Shown here: in pieces, positions 8,305-16,820 of the stretch
Layout of the letters: each line of letters opens with the position of its first letter
How positions within the stretch are numbered: the stretch's first letter is position 1
Made by a program: the position numbers and the translations under genes
Origin: Streptomyces sp. V2I9
GTDB lineage: Bacteria > Actinomycetota > Actinomycetes > Streptomycetales > Streptomycetaceae
Reading direction: 5' to 3'
DNA length: 64,000 nt
NCBI RefSeq assembly: GCF_030817475.1
Contig: NZ_JAUSZJ010000002.1
Span: 2,514,501 to 2,578,500 of the forward strand
Notes under the pieces: model-generated
Told to the model about the DNA's origin: nothing
Databases searched by the model: none
What the model saw: only the letters and a program-made list of their open reading frames with translations

Positions 8305-8333
8305 CAGGTAGGTCGCTGTATGTCCATATGCAA
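8305..8333 (-). promoter_or_regulatory. Promoter of the RpiR-family gene
   Basis: On the minus strand TTGCAT (8328-8333) and TACCTG (8305-8310) have a 17-base spacer, about 60 bases before the ATG at 8246. Confidence 0.5.
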
Positions 8334-8414
8334 GGGGTGGGGGCGGGCAGGGCCGGTGCGGGCGGGACGGGCGCCCGGGGGGGTCAACCCTCAGCGATCC
8401 GGGGGTTAGCCCCA

Positions 8415-8450
8415 CTGTCACGGGGGCCCCGGCTCCGTACCATCTTCGGT
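8415..8450 (+). promoter_or_regulatory. Promoter for a leaderless transcript
   Basis: CTGTCA (8415-8420) and TACCAT (8438-8443) are separated by 17 bases. The -10 box ends 7 bases before the ATG at 8451, so transcription should begin at or next to the start codon. No ribosome-binding site is present. Confidence 0.6.
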
Positions 8451-8867
8451 ATGGAAGCCCGTGACCACGAGCTCAAGAAGGAGCTCGCCGCCACCCTTCA
8501 GGCGCGCGGCGAGCTCGGCGCGGAGTACGAGCCCGCGCTGATCGACTCGTTCCTGGAGAAGGTGGAGCAGCGCCTCGACACGACGCTCGACCGCCGGGTC
8601 CGCCGTCAGCTCGCCGAGCAGCAGATGACCGCCGCCCGGCCGCCGCGCCCCTCGGAGCCGGGGGGCTTCGGGGAGCGGCACGGCCTGGGGATCGTCTCGC
8701 TGATCCTGGCCGTCCCGCTGTCCGCGATCGGTGTCGTGAACGCCGACCTCGAAGGGCTGGTCGTGGCCTGGCTCGGCATCGTCGGCGTCAACGCGTTCCA
8801 GGCGGTTCGGAGCGGGGCCCTGTTCCGTCGCCGGGACGAGCGCGCGAGGTCGGGCCGGTGGGAGTGA
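8451..8867 (+). CDS. Small membrane protein of unknown function
   Basis: The product is 138 aa. The N-terminal 70 residues are charged and helical, with a possible coiled coil (EARDHELKKELAATLQARGE). Two adjacent hydrophobic segments follow (GLGIVSLILAVPLSAIGVV and LEGLVVAWLGIVGVNAF), and the C-terminus is basic. I recognise no functional family. The mRNA appears leaderless (see the promoter entry). Confidence 0.75.
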   Translation: MEARDHELKKELAATLQARGELGAEYEPALIDSFLEKVEQRLDTTLDRRVRRQLAEQQMTAARPPRPSEPGGFGERHGLGIVSLILAVPLSAIGVVNADLEGLVVAWLGIVGVNAFQAVRSGALFRRRDERARSGRWE

Positions 8868-8918
8868 GCCACCCCCTCGGACAAGGGACCGGGCCACGGC
8901 CCGAGTACCGGGAGCATG

Positions 8919-8977
8919 TCGCGGGGACCGCCGCACCCCCGGTCACCCGGAGGGCGGGACGACGGCGGTCCCCGCGA
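8919..8977. terminator. Long-stem inverted repeat after the small membrane protein gene
   Basis: Bases 8919-8933 and 8963-8977 are perfect 15-base complements (core CGCGGGGACCGCCG) around a 29-base loop. The repeat sits between converging genes. The 324-base gap 8868-9191 otherwise holds only the second hairpin at 9072-9089. Confidence 0.6.
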
Positions 8978-9071
8978 GGGACGCGGTCCGGGTCAGGGCC
9001 GGTATTCCGCGTCCGGGCGACGGTGGAGGTCCGGGAGCCGCTCCGTAGTCCGGTGTCGCCGTTCTGGGTGC

Positions 9072-9089
9072 CGGCGGGTTTCCCCGCCG
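9072..9089. terminator. Compact hairpin downstream of cystathionine beta-synthase
   Basis: CGGCGGG-TTTC-CCCGCCG forms a 7-base-pair stem with a 4-base loop. It is nested inside a wider repeat GGTGTCG (9052-9058) / CGACACC (9088-9094). It is about 100 bases beyond the stop of the leftward gene. Confidence 0.55.
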
Positions 9090-9191
9090 ACACCCACCAA
9101 GGTGCCGGAGCCGTGTTAAGCGGGTGCTGCGCGGACATGACGTGCTCGTACCGTTTTCACGAAGCGCCGCCCCGGGTGCCCTGCCGGGCCG

Positions 9192-10598
9192 TCAGGCCTT
9201 CGCCGCGCCCGCGTCCTTCGCCAGGAACGCCAGGAGGTCCTGCCTGCTCACGACGCCCTTGGGTTTGCCCTCGACGAGCACGATCGCCGCGTCGGCCCCT
9301 TCCGCGCCGCTGAGCACGGCCATCAGGTCCTCGACCGGTTCGCCCGAGCCGACCTGCGGCAGCGGGGCCGACATGTGCTTCTCCAGCGCGTCGCCCAGCG
9401 AGGCGCGCTGGGTGAACAGCGCGTCCAGCAGCTGCCGCTCCACGACGGAGCCGATGACCTCGGCGGCCATCACGTCCGGGTGGCCGGCCCCGGGCTTCAC
9501 GATGGGCATCTGGGAGACGCCGTACTCGCGGAGCACCTCGATGGCCTCGCCGACCGTCTCCTCCGGGTGCATGTGGACGAGGGAGGGCATCGGGCCCTCC
9601 TTGAAGTCCAGGACCGCACCGACGTTGGCGGAGGTGCCGGTGTTCTCCAGGAAGCCGTAGTCGGCCATCCACTCGTCGTTGAAGATCTTGCTGAGGTAGC
9701 CGCGCCCGCTGTCGGGGAGCAGGACCACGACGACGTCGTCGGGTCCGAGCCGCTTGGCGACCTCCAGGGCCCCGACGACCGCCATGCCGCAGGAGCCGCC
9801 GACGAGCAGGCCCTCCTCCTTGGCGAGACGGCGGGTCATCTGGAAGGAGTCCTTGTCGGACACCGCGACGATCTCGTCGGTCACGTTCCGGTCGTAGGCG
9901 CTCGGCCAGAAGTCCTCGCCGACGCCCTCGACCAGGTACGGACGGCCGGAGCCGCCGGAGTAGACCGAGCCCTCCGGGTCCGCGCCGACGACCGTGACCG
10001 CACCGCCGCTGACCTCCTTGAGGTAGCGCCCGGTGCCGCTGATCGTGCCGCCGGTGCCGACGCCCGCGACAAAGTGGGTGATCTTCCCCTCCGTCTGCTC
10101 CCACAGCTCGGGACCGGTGGTCTCGTAGTGCGAGCGCGGGTTGTTCGGGTTGGAGTACTGGTCCGGCTTCCAGGCCCCCGGTGTCTCGGTGACCAGCCGG
10201 TCGGAGACGTTGTAGTACGAGTCGGGGTGCTCGGGGTCGACGGCGGTGGGGCAGACGACCACCTCGGCGCCGTACGCGCGCAGCACGTTGATCTTGTCCG
10301 TGGACACCTTGTCAGGGCAGACGAAGATGCACTTGTAGCCCTTCTGCTGGGCGACGATGGCGAGCCCGACGCCCGTGTTGCCACTGGTCGGCTCGACGAT
10401 CGTGCCGCCGGGCTTCAGCTCCCCGCTCTGCTCGGCCGCCTCGATCATGCGCAGCGCGATGCGGTCCTTCACCGACCCGCCGGGGTTGAAGTACTCGACC
10501 TTGGCCAGGACGGTCGCCTGGATACCTGCCGTGACGTTGCGCAGCCTCACCAGCGGGGTGTTGCCGACAAGACTGATCATCGAATCGTGGAATTGCAC
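9192..10598 (-). CDS. cbs: Cystathionine beta-synthase
   Basis: The product is 468 aa. The N-terminal 330 residues are a fold-type II PLP enzyme: GGSVKDRIA places the PLP Lys at about 44, PTSGNTG (70-76) binds the substrate carboxylate, and GVGTGGT binds the PLP phosphate. The C-terminal 130 residues form a CBS-domain pair, which separates it from plain cysteine synthases. It condenses serine and homocysteine to cystathionine (transsulfuration). The GTG at 10598 gives the family N-terminus (QFHDSMISLVGNTPLVRL) and has GGAG upstream; the open frame upstream of it has no similarity. Confidence 0.93.
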   Translation of the reverse strand: MQFHDSMISLVGNTPLVRLRNVTAGIQATVLAKVEYFNPGGSVKDRIALRMIEAAEQSGELKPGGTIVEPTSGNTGVGLAIVAQQKGYKCIFVCPDKVSTDKINVLRAYGAEVVVCPTAVDPEHPDSYYNVSDRLVTETPGAWKPDQYSNPNNPRSHYETTGPELWEQTEGKITHFVAGVGTGGTISGTGRYLKEVSGGAVTVVGADPEGSVYSGGSGRPYLVEGVGEDFWPSAYDRNVTDEIVAVSDKDSFQMTRRLAKEEGLLVGGSCGMAVVGALEVAKRLGPDDVVVVLLPDSGRGYLSKIFNDEWMADYGFLENTGTSANVGAVLDFKEGPMPSLVHMHPEETVGEAIEVLREYGVSQMPIVKPGAGHPDVMAAEVIGSVVERQLLDALFTQRASLGDALEKHMSAPLPQVGSGEPVEDLMAVLSGAEGADAAIVLVEGKPKGVVSRQDLLAFLAKDAGAAKA

Positions 10599-10742
10599 CG
10601 TGTACTCCGGGATCTCCGAGATGGTCCGGCCCAGAGTATGCGTACGAGGCGCACTGTGCGTACGGGAAGGAGTACTCCGAGCCCCGAGCGGGGCAAGTAG
10701 GTACATGTACGGCTGTACGGCGAGGAGGAGGTGGACCGGACT

Positions 10743-11759
10743 GTGTCGAGAGCACGGGTGGCACGGCGGATCGCGGCGGGCGCGGCCTACGGCGGTGGCA
10801 GCATCGGGTTGATCGGTGCGGCCGCCGTGGGCGTGTTCCTGGCGGAGGTCCAGCTCGCGAAGAGGCAGGTCGGCGGGGGTACGGCTCCGGTTCCGCCGAG
10901 CGCGGACGGACGGTACGGAGTGGCGTTCGCCGGGCCGAGCGACGCGATGCGGCTCGGGATGCTCGGGGACTCGACGGCCGCCGGCCAGGGGGTGCGGCGG
11001 GCCGGTCAGACGCCCGGCGCCCTGCTGGCCTCAGGTCTGGCGGCCGTGGCCGAACGGCCGGTGGACCTGCGGAACGTGGCCCTGCCGGGGGCCCGGTCGG
11101 ACGATCTGGACCGGCAGGTGTCGCTGCTGCTCGCGGACCCGGCCCGCACCCCGGACGTCTGCGTGATCATGATCGGGGCGAACGACGTCACCCACCGGAT
11201 GCCCGCGACCCAGTCGGTGCGCTGTCTGACGACGGCGGTGCGCAGGCTGCGGACGGCGGGGGCGGAGGTGGTCGTCGGGACCTGCCCGGACCTGGGCACG
11301 ATCGAGCCGGTCTACCAGCCGTTGCGCTGGCTGGCCCGGCGGGTGAGCCGTCAGCTGGCGGCGGCGCAGACGATCGGCGTGGTCGAGCAGGGCGGCCGTA
11401 CGGTGTCGCTGGGCGATCTGCTGGGCCCTGAGTTCGCGGCGAACCCGCGCGAGCTGTTCGGACCGGACAACTACCACCCCTCCGCCGAGGGCTATGCCAC
11501 GGCAGCCATGGCGGTGCTGCCGACGCTGTGCGCGGTGCTGGGCCTGTGGCCGGAGAGCGACCGGCTGGACGGTACCCGGAGCGAGAACATCCTGCCGGTG
11601 GCGAAGGCCGCGTCCCGCGCCGCCCGCGAGGCCGGTACGGAGGTCACGGGGGCCCGCGCACCGTGGGCCCTCCTCAAGCACCGCCGGCGGCGGCGTCTGC
11701 CCGCCACCACGGAGCCCACACCGCACGCCCACCCGGACACCGCCCACGGGCACGCGTAG
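10743..11759 (+). CDS. SGNH/GDSL-family hydrolase, membrane-anchored
   Basis: The product is 338 aa. A basic N-terminus and a hydrophobic segment at about residues 15-38 form an uncleaved signal anchor, so the catalytic domain is extracytoplasmic. The esterase blocks are GMLGDSTAAGQG (Ser77 nucleophile), MIGANDVTHR (block III GxND) and DNYHPSAEGY (Asp and His of the triad). The tail is Arg/His/Pro-rich. The GTG at 10743 is chosen because GAGGAGGAGG ends 10 bases upstream; an in-frame GTG at 10731 would sit directly on the ribosome-binding site. The substrate (lipid, glycan or peptidoglycan ester) is unknown. Confidence 0.85.
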   Translation: MSRARVARRIAAGAAYGGGSIGLIGAAAVGVFLAEVQLAKRQVGGGTAPVPPSADGRYGVAFAGPSDAMRLGMLGDSTAAGQGVRRAGQTPGALLASGLAAVAERPVDLRNVALPGARSDDLDRQVSLLLADPARTPDVCVIMIGANDVTHRMPATQSVRCLTTAVRRLRTAGAEVVVGTCPDLGTIEPVYQPLRWLARRVSRQLAAAQTIGVVEQGGRTVSLGDLLGPEFAANPRELFGPDNYHPSAEGYATAAMAVLPTLCAVLGLWPESDRLDGTRSENILPVAKAASRAAREAGTEVTGARAPWALLKHRRRRRLPATTEPTPHAHPDTAHGHA

Positions 11760-11844
11760 GCGGGGCCGCGATCCTCGCCCGGCACGGGGGAGCCGGGCCG
11801 GGTGGCGGGAGCCGGGCGCGACCCGGCTCCCCCCGGCCGGCCTG

Positions 11845-11858
11845 AGCAAGCGCTTAGA
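11845..11858. promoter_or_regulatory. AAGCGCTT-centred palindrome upstream of the thiolase gene
   Basis: The core AAGCGCTT (11848-11855) is a perfect palindrome within AGCAAGCGCTTAGA, about 130 bases before the thiolase start. It resembles TetR-type operators found by fatty-acid and sterol degradation genes; it matches 8 of 10 fixed bases of the KstR2 consensus as I remember it. Confidence 0.3.
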
Positions 11859-11988
11859 AAAGAGTTCCGCATCACATGGCCTGCCGGGTGACCCCGGCGA
11901 TACGTCCGGGTAACTTCCAGAGGAGTTCCGCCCGTCCGCAGACCCTCCCAGCCCGTCGTACAGCTTTCCAGCCCCTTGGAGCCACGTG

Positions 11989-13210
11989 ATGCCCGAAGCC
12001 GTGATCGTCTCTGCCGCCCGTTCGCCGATCGGCCGCGCCTTCAAGGGGTCCCTGAAGGACCTGCGCGCGGACGACCTGACCGCCACGATCATCCAGACCG
12101 CGCTGGCCAAGGTCCCCGAGCTGGACCCGAAGGACATCGACGACCTGATGCTGGGCTGCGGCCTGCCGGGCGGCGAGCAGGGCAACAACCTGGGCCGCAT
12201 CATCGCCGTGCAGATGGGGATGGACCACCTTCCCGGCTGTACGGTCACCCGCTACTGCTCCTCCTCGCTGCAGACGAGCCGGATGGCGCTGCACGCGATC
12301 AAGGCGGGCGAGGGCGATGTCTTCATCTCGGCCGGTGTCGAGATGGTGTCCCGTTTCGCCAAGGGCAACTCCGACAGCCTCCCGGACACGCACAACCCGC
12401 TGTTCGCCGAGGCGGAGGCCCGCACCGCCGCCCGCGCCGAGGAGTCCGGCGCGAGCTGGCACGACCCGCGCGAGGACGGCCTCGTCCCCGACGCGTACAT
12501 CTCGATGGGGGCAGACGGCCGAGAACCTGGCCCGGCTCAAGGGCGTCACCCGCCAGGACATGGACGAGTTCGGCGTACGGTCGCAGAACCTGGCCGAGGA
12601 GGCCCTGAAGAACGGGTTCTGGGAGCGGGAGATCACTCCGGTCACCACCCCCGACGGCACGGTCGTCGCCAAGGACGACGGCCCGCGCGCGGGCGTCACG
12701 TTGGAGGGCGTGCAGGGGCTGAAGCCGGCCTTCCGCCCCGACGGCATGATCACCGCGGCCAACTGCTGCCCGCTCAACGACGGCGCCGCCGCCCTGGTGA
12801 TCATGTCCGACACCAAGGCGCGCGAGCTGGGTCTCACCCCGCTGGCCCGGATCGTCTCCACCGGCGTCTCCGGCCTCTCCCCCGAGATCATGGGGTACGG
12901 CCCGGTCGAGGCCAGCAAGCAGGCGCTGAAGCGGGCGGGCCTGACCGTCGGTGACATCGACCTCGCCGAGATCAACGAGGCGTTCGCCGCCCAGGTCATC
13001 CCCTCCTACCGGGACCTCGGCCTGCCGCTGGACAAGGTCAACGTCAACGGCGGCGCGATCGCGGTCGGCCACCCCTTCGGCATGACCGGCGCGCGCATCA
13101 CCGGCACGCTGATCAACAGCCTCCAGTTCCACGACAAGCAGTTCGGCCTGGAGACGATGTGCGTGGGCGGCGGCCAGGGCATGGCGATGGTGATCGAGCG
13201 GCTGAGCTGA
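11989..13210 (+). pseudogene. Thiolase (acetyl-CoA C-acyltransferase) broken by a +1 frameshift
   Basis: Both halves are clearly one thiolase. The first half, from ATG 11989, has the nucleophilic Cys at about residue 90 (TVTRYCSSSLQT). The second half has NEAFA, GGAIAVGHPFGMTGAR and CVGGGQGMAMVIE, which carry the catalytic His and second Cys. At 12507-12511 a run of five Gs follows ATCTCGAT; with four Gs the frame continues ISMGQTAENLARLKG and the protein would be 406 aa, the normal length. As given, the first frame continues into unrelated sequence to about 12954 and both late catalytic blocks are lost. A real lesion and a homopolymer sequencing error are both possible. Confidence 0.88.
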
Positions 13211-13321
13211 GCCGCAGCGGAGGGTAGGGGTCGCCCGAGGAACGAGGGCGGCACCTGCCCGCAGCGGAGGCGACGCTCAGCGCGACCACCGGCACAGAGC
13301 GGCTGAGCCGAGCCGCAGCGG
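13196..13321. repeat. 25-base direct repeat copying the 3' end of the thiolase gene
   Basis: The 25 bases at 13196-13220, spanning the stop codon, recur at 13297-13321 with one mismatch and an offset of 101. CCGCAGCGGAGG also recurs at 13259-13270. The rest of the 346-base gap 13211-13556 holds the hairpin at 13374-13406 and the start region of the next gene. Confidence 0.6.
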
Positions 13322-13373
13322 GTCCCTCGCCGCCGGGGTTGTGAACCCCGTCGAGCTCCGACCGTGACCGAAT

Positions 13374-13406
13374 CTCCCCCAGGATGTGATCTGCATCCCG
13401 GGGGAG
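13374..13406. terminator. Terminator-like hairpin
   Basis: CTCCCCC-a-GGATG (13374-13386) pairs with CATCC-c-GGGGGAG (13394-13406), with a 7-base loop and one internal mismatch. A smaller hairpin GGGGTT-gtg-AACCCC precedes it at 13335-13349. They probably end the thiolase transcript. Confidence 0.55.
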
Positions 13407-13556
13407 AGTCGTTTCCGCAGGTCAGCACGGATATCGGGCGAAACGGAGGACCGAAAGACCTGTCCATTTCGTGACGTAATGCACTGACAGCCCGTACCGG
13501 TACAGGCCAAGCTGATGTAGGAAGTCGGGGGTATCGATGGAACCGGGAGTATGTCA

Positions 13557-14471
13557 GTGAGCGCCATGCCGTTTGCCTTGTTGCTGACCACCGCCGCTGC
13601 CACGGCCGTCGGCGCCGCCGCGCTGCACGCCGCTCACGGGCTGCGCAAGCAGGTCGTGGCGCTGCGCACGGAGCTGGCCGCCGGCCTTGCTCCCGGTGCC
13701 TGCGTACCGCACCAGAGCCGCAGTACGGCCACCCCGGCCGACGAGATACGCGCGGCCGTGGCCGAGGCGCTGGCCGAGGAGCGCGAGCGGGAGCTGGCCG
13801 AGGCGCGGGCCTTCTGGGCCGCCCAGGAAGCCCGCGACGCCGCCGACGCCCCGTCCCTGCTGGGGGGTCTGTCCGGCCTCGGCGACGACGCCCCGTACTA
13901 CTTGCCCCGGCAGGCCGACTTCGCCGGTCTGGAGTCGATGGACCTCGAAGCGGCCGAGGCCATGGAGGAGCTCGTGGAGTTGAGCGAGCGGGCCCTCGCG
14001 GAGAGTGAGCAGCCCTTCGCGGAGCACGAGATCGGTGAGCTGACCGACCTTCCGGAGATGGCGGACGTCGCGGAGGTCACGGAGTTCCCCGAGGACTCCC
14101 CCGAGCTGGCCGCCGCCCGCCGCCGCCACCCTTCGCACCCGGACTTCGTCCCCGTGCAGACGCCGGTGGTCACCGACCACGAGCGCACCGTGAACCGGCT
14201 GGAGGAGCTGGCCGACACGGCGACCGAGCTGACCGACGTGCGGCCCGGCCCGCTGGGCACGCTGGACGTGTACGTCTTCGCCGACGGCACCACGCTCTGC
14301 ATGACCCCCGGCCACCGCGAGACCGCCGAGCGGCTCGCGGACGCGCTGCGGGCGGGCCGGCAGCCGGTGCTGCTGGGCGGCTCGGGTGTCTCCGGCGCCT
14401 ACGCACTGACCTTCTCCTGCGGCGAGGACAACGTGTACATCCTCGCGGACCGCGTCATCGCCTCGTTCTGA
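13557..14471 (+). CDS. Conserved membrane-anchored protein of unknown function
   Basis: The product is 304 aa. A hydrophobic N-terminus (PFALLLTTAAATAVGAAAL) anchors it. A Glu/Ala-rich, probably helical region of about 130 residues follows, then a compact C-terminal domain of about 90 residues (GPLGTLDVYVFADGTTLCM...AYALTFSCGEDNVYILADRV). Start codons ATG 13551, GTG 13557 and ATG 13566 are in frame; GTG 13557 has GGGAG 7 bases upstream and fits best. I recognise no functional family. Confidence 0.7.
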   Translation: MSAMPFALLLTTAAATAVGAAALHAAHGLRKQVVALRTELAAGLAPGACVPHQSRSTATPADEIRAAVAEALAEERERELAEARAFWAAQEARDAADAPSLLGGLSGLGDDAPYYLPRQADFAGLESMDLEAAEAMEELVELSERALAESEQPFAEHEIGELTDLPEMADVAEVTEFPEDSPELAAARRRHPSHPDFVPVQTPVVTDHERTVNRLEELADTATELTDVRPGPLGTLDVYVFADGTTLCMTPGHRETAERLADALRAGRQPVLLGGSGVSGAYALTFSCGEDNVYILADRVIASF

Positions 14472-14556
14472 CCGCCGGGCGCGGTGCGCTCGCCGGAGAG
14501 GGCGAGAACCCGCGCCGCCGACCGGCAACCCCATCACGCACGCGGAGGACCGCGGC

Positions 14557-14874
14557 TCACGCGAATGTCCGCGCCGCCGCTTCCCCGACGTACCGCACGG
14601 CCTCGTCCAGCTCCCGGGACGAGGCCGTTTCCAGTGCCACGGCCAGGTCCCGCCCGGCGACGGCGACCTGGTCGCCCACCGCGAACATCCCGGCGTCCGG
14701 CAGCTCACGCGGCTCGGCGGCCGGGTTCTCCAGGCGCTGGGCCCGTACGGCGAGCTCCCGCGCGGCGGCCAGCGCCTCGGCGGCCGCACCGCGCTGGAGG
14801 CGGCTCTGCGGGGCCGAGCGCAGCCGGTCGGCGAAACGGTCCACGGCCAGGATCAGGGGCGTCGTATCGAGCAC
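14557..14874 (-). CDS. Small soluble protein of unknown function
   Basis: The product is 105 aa, mostly helical by composition (LDTTPLILAVDRFADRLRSA; RGAAAEALAAARELAVRAQR). It begins at GTG 14874. TAGGGT on the minus strand (14882-14887) ends 7 bases before the GTG and TTGGCG lies further up (14907-14912), so the mRNA is probably leaderless. No family recognised. Confidence 0.6.
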   Translation of the reverse strand: MLDTTPLILAVDRFADRLRSAPQSRLQRGAAAEALAAARELAVRAQRLENPAAEPRELPDAGMFAVGDQVAVAGRDLAVALETASSRELDEAVRYVGEAAARTFA

Positions 14875-14957
14875 GCGGCCGACCCTACGCGCCCCTCCCG
14901 TACGGCCGCCAACGCGTCCGGTCCCGCGCACCCGCGCCCTCCCGACGTCCCGGAACG

Positions 14958-14996
14958 CGGAACGGCCCGCAGGCGCGATGCCTGCGGGCCGTTCCG
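14958..14996 (-). terminator. Strong hairpin after the Bax-inhibitor-family gene
   Basis: A perfect 17-base-pair stem (14958-14974 with 14980-14996, core GGCCCGCAGGC) closes on a 5-base loop, about 40 bases past the stop of the leftward gene. Confidence 0.8.
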
Positions 14997-15032
14997 GTGC
15001 CACGGGTCCTGCGGGTGCCGCCGCGCGGCCGA

Positions 15033-15914
15033 TCAGTCGTCGCCGCTGAGGATCGCGACCAGGCGCAGCATCTCGACGTAGATCCACACCAGGGTCACGG
15101 TGAGGCCGAAGGCGGCCAGCCACGCCTCCTCGCGCGGAGCGCCGTACGCGATGCCGTCCTCGACCTGCTTGAAGTTCAGGGCGAGGATGGCCGCGCCGAT
15201 GACGATGGCCACGATGCCGAAGACGACGCCGAGCGCGCCGCTGCGGAAGCCGAGGCCGTCACCGCCGCCGAAGACGGCGAACAGGAGGTTCACCATCATC
15301 AGCAGCATGAAGCCGATGGCGGCCGCCATCACGAAGCCGTAGAAACGGCGCGTGACGCGGATCAGCCGGGTGCGGTAGGCGATCAGCACACCGGCGAAGA
15401 CCGCCATGGTGCCGAGCACCGCCTGCATCGCCGCACCGGGGGCGACGTACATGCTGACGATGTTGCTGACGATGCCGAGGAAGACACCCTCGAACGCGGC
15501 GTACGTCAGGATCAGCGCCGGCGAGGGCCGACGCTTGAACGAGTTGACCAGCGACAGCACGAAGCCGATGAGCGCGGCGCCGATGGCCACGCCGTAGGCG
15601 CTGCTCAGGTTCGCCTGGTCGACCGGCATGACCCACCACGCGATGGCGGCGGCCACGATCACCGTGCCGAGCGTCATCGCCGTACGCGTCACCACGTCGT
15701 CGATGGTCATCGCGTCCGGGCGGGCGGGCGCCTGCGGGGCGCCGTGCGGGTCCGTCTGCGCGTAGGGGTTGGTGGCGTACGGGTTGGCGGCGGTGCCCTG
15801 TGCGTACGGGTTGCCCGTCGCGGGGGCCCCGGCCTGCGGCGCCGCGTTGAAGCCCGCGTGGCCGTTGTCGCGGCTGAAGCCCCGTCGCGAGAAGACCGGG
15901 TTGCTGCTCCTCAT
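15033..15914 (-). CDS. Bax inhibitor-1 / YccA-family membrane protein
   Basis: The product is 293 aa. About 75 cytoplasmic residues with NPYA repeats (TGNPYAQ, AANPYAT, TNPYAQ) precede seven hydrophobic segments. The long family form fits the actinobacterial YccA/Bax-inhibitor group, predicted ion-leak or stress-related proteins of the plasma membrane. The ATG has GGAGGAG 5 bases upstream. A 17-base-pair terminator follows the gene. Confidence 0.88.
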   Translation of the reverse strand: MRSSNPVFSRRGFSRDNGHAGFNAAPQAGAPATGNPYAQGTAANPYATNPYAQTDPHGAPQAPARPDAMTIDDVVTRTAMTLGTVIVAAAIAWWVMPVDQANLSSAYGVAIGAALIGFVLSLVNSFKRRPSPALILTYAAFEGVFLGIVSNIVSMYVAPGAAMQAVLGTMAVFAGVLIAYRTRLIRVTRRFYGFVMAAAIGFMLLMMVNLLFAVFGGGDGLGFRSGALGVVFGIVAIVIGAAILALNFKQVEDGIAYGAPREEAWLAAFGLTVTLVWIYVEMLRLVAILSGDD

Positions 15915-16156
15915 TTCACTCCTCCATGGCCACACTGCGTGGCCTTGCCACAAGAGTAATGGGTAGGCAAAAGAATCACCCTAGTGCCGGCGGAGGATCT
16001 TTCCGCCCGGCATGCCACGAAGCCTGCCGGAGGGTCCGGGGCGGCGCTACGGGCCGGGGCGGGCGGCTCGACGGAGCCGGGACGGCGGAAGGAAGGGCGG
16101 CGGGCCGGGACGGCGGTGACGGTGCGGGCCGGACGGGTCACGCTCGGTGGGAAGCT

Positions 16157-16242
16157 TGGTGCCCGGAGCCGGACTCGAACCGGCACGCCCCCGAGGGGCA
16201 GCGAGGTTTAAGCTCGCCGTGTCTACGTTCCACCATCCGGGC
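16157..16242 (-). tRNA. bldA: tRNA-Leu (UAA anticodon)
   Basis: Read leftward, GCCCGGA (acceptor 5' strand) pairs with TCCGGGC before ACCA at 16157-16160. The anticodon stem GCGAG/CTCGC holds the 7-base loop CTTAAAC, which puts TAA at positions 34-36. There is a long class II variable arm (TGCCCCTCGGGGGCG) and the standard T arm with GGTTCGAGTCC. CCA is encoded. In Streptomyces the tRNA reading UUA is BldA, which limits translation of TTA-containing developmental and secondary-metabolism genes. A -10-like TAGGGT (minus strand, 16272-16277) with CTGATC 16 bases further upstream would give a leader of about 23 bases. Confidence 0.96.
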
Positions 16243-16271
16243 GTGCCACGCGGCTCCGCGTATGGCTACCG

Positions 16272-16299
16272 ACCCTAACCGGGGCCGTCCCTCGATCAG
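16272..16299 (-). promoter_or_regulatory. Candidate bldA promoter
   Basis: On the minus strand CTGATC (16294-16299) and TAGGGT (16272-16277) are 16 bases apart, 30 bases before the tRNA 5' end. The -35 match is weak. Confidence 0.4.
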
Positions 16300-16330
16300 C
16301 GGAACACTGGCGCGATGTTGTCTTATTTTA

Positions 16331-16359
16331 TTGACCGTTTGAGGGTCCGTCAGCATATG
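16331..16359 (+). promoter_or_regulatory. Rightward sigma-70-like promoter, divergent from bldA
   Basis: TTGACC (16331-16336) and CATATG (16354-16359) have a 17-base spacer in an AT-rich patch. The next gene rightward starts at 16821, so the transcript would have a leader over 400 bases long. The rest of 16360-16820 is GC-rich; apart from the palindrome at 16739-16751 I see no gene. Confidence 0.4.
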
Positions 16360-16738
16360 ACGGCGGGCTGACCACACCACCGCGACCGATCATGGGCGGC
16401 CCGTGCACCGCACGGGATTGACGGAAAGTCGCCGCACTCGTACGGCCCAACACGCCAGGTCCGCGCCAGGGTCCGCCACGGCATTCGCCACCCTCGGGTC
16501 CGGCGCCGCCCCGGACCCGGCTCCGGCGCCGTCCGCCCACCGTCGCGGCGCCCCTTCTTCCGCGCCGCCGGACGCTCACTCCGGGTGACCACGGGAGGGG
16601 CCGCGACCGGGCGCCGCCGCCGCACCTCGGGGTCGGTGTCATACCCGAGGAGGACGTACGGGCACGGTGGTGCGACTCAAGAGGGCCTCGGGAACGGGCA
16701 TCGGGAGGGACGTCCCGGCGCGATCGGGCCGTAAGGAT

Positions 16739-16751
16739 GGGGTAAGTCCCC
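16739..16751. promoter_or_regulatory. Palindrome GGGG-TAAGT-CCCC upstream of the ABC operon
   Basis: Perfect 4+4 G/C arms around an AT-rich centre, 70 bases before the ATPase start. A similar but longer palindrome lies before the paralogous ABC operon at 55027-55048, so both may bind one regulator. Confidence 0.35.
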
Positions 16752-16820
16752 GAGGCATGGCGTCGAAGCCGGCCTCAGCACGGCCCCGGGCATCCGCCTC
16801 ACCGAACCAGGAGCGTCCCA

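Noticed and set aside
16350..16625. Minus-strand open frame in the gap beside bldA
   Set aside because: Arg/Gly/Pro-rich reading of GC-rich DNA with no start signal or family; kept as non-coding.
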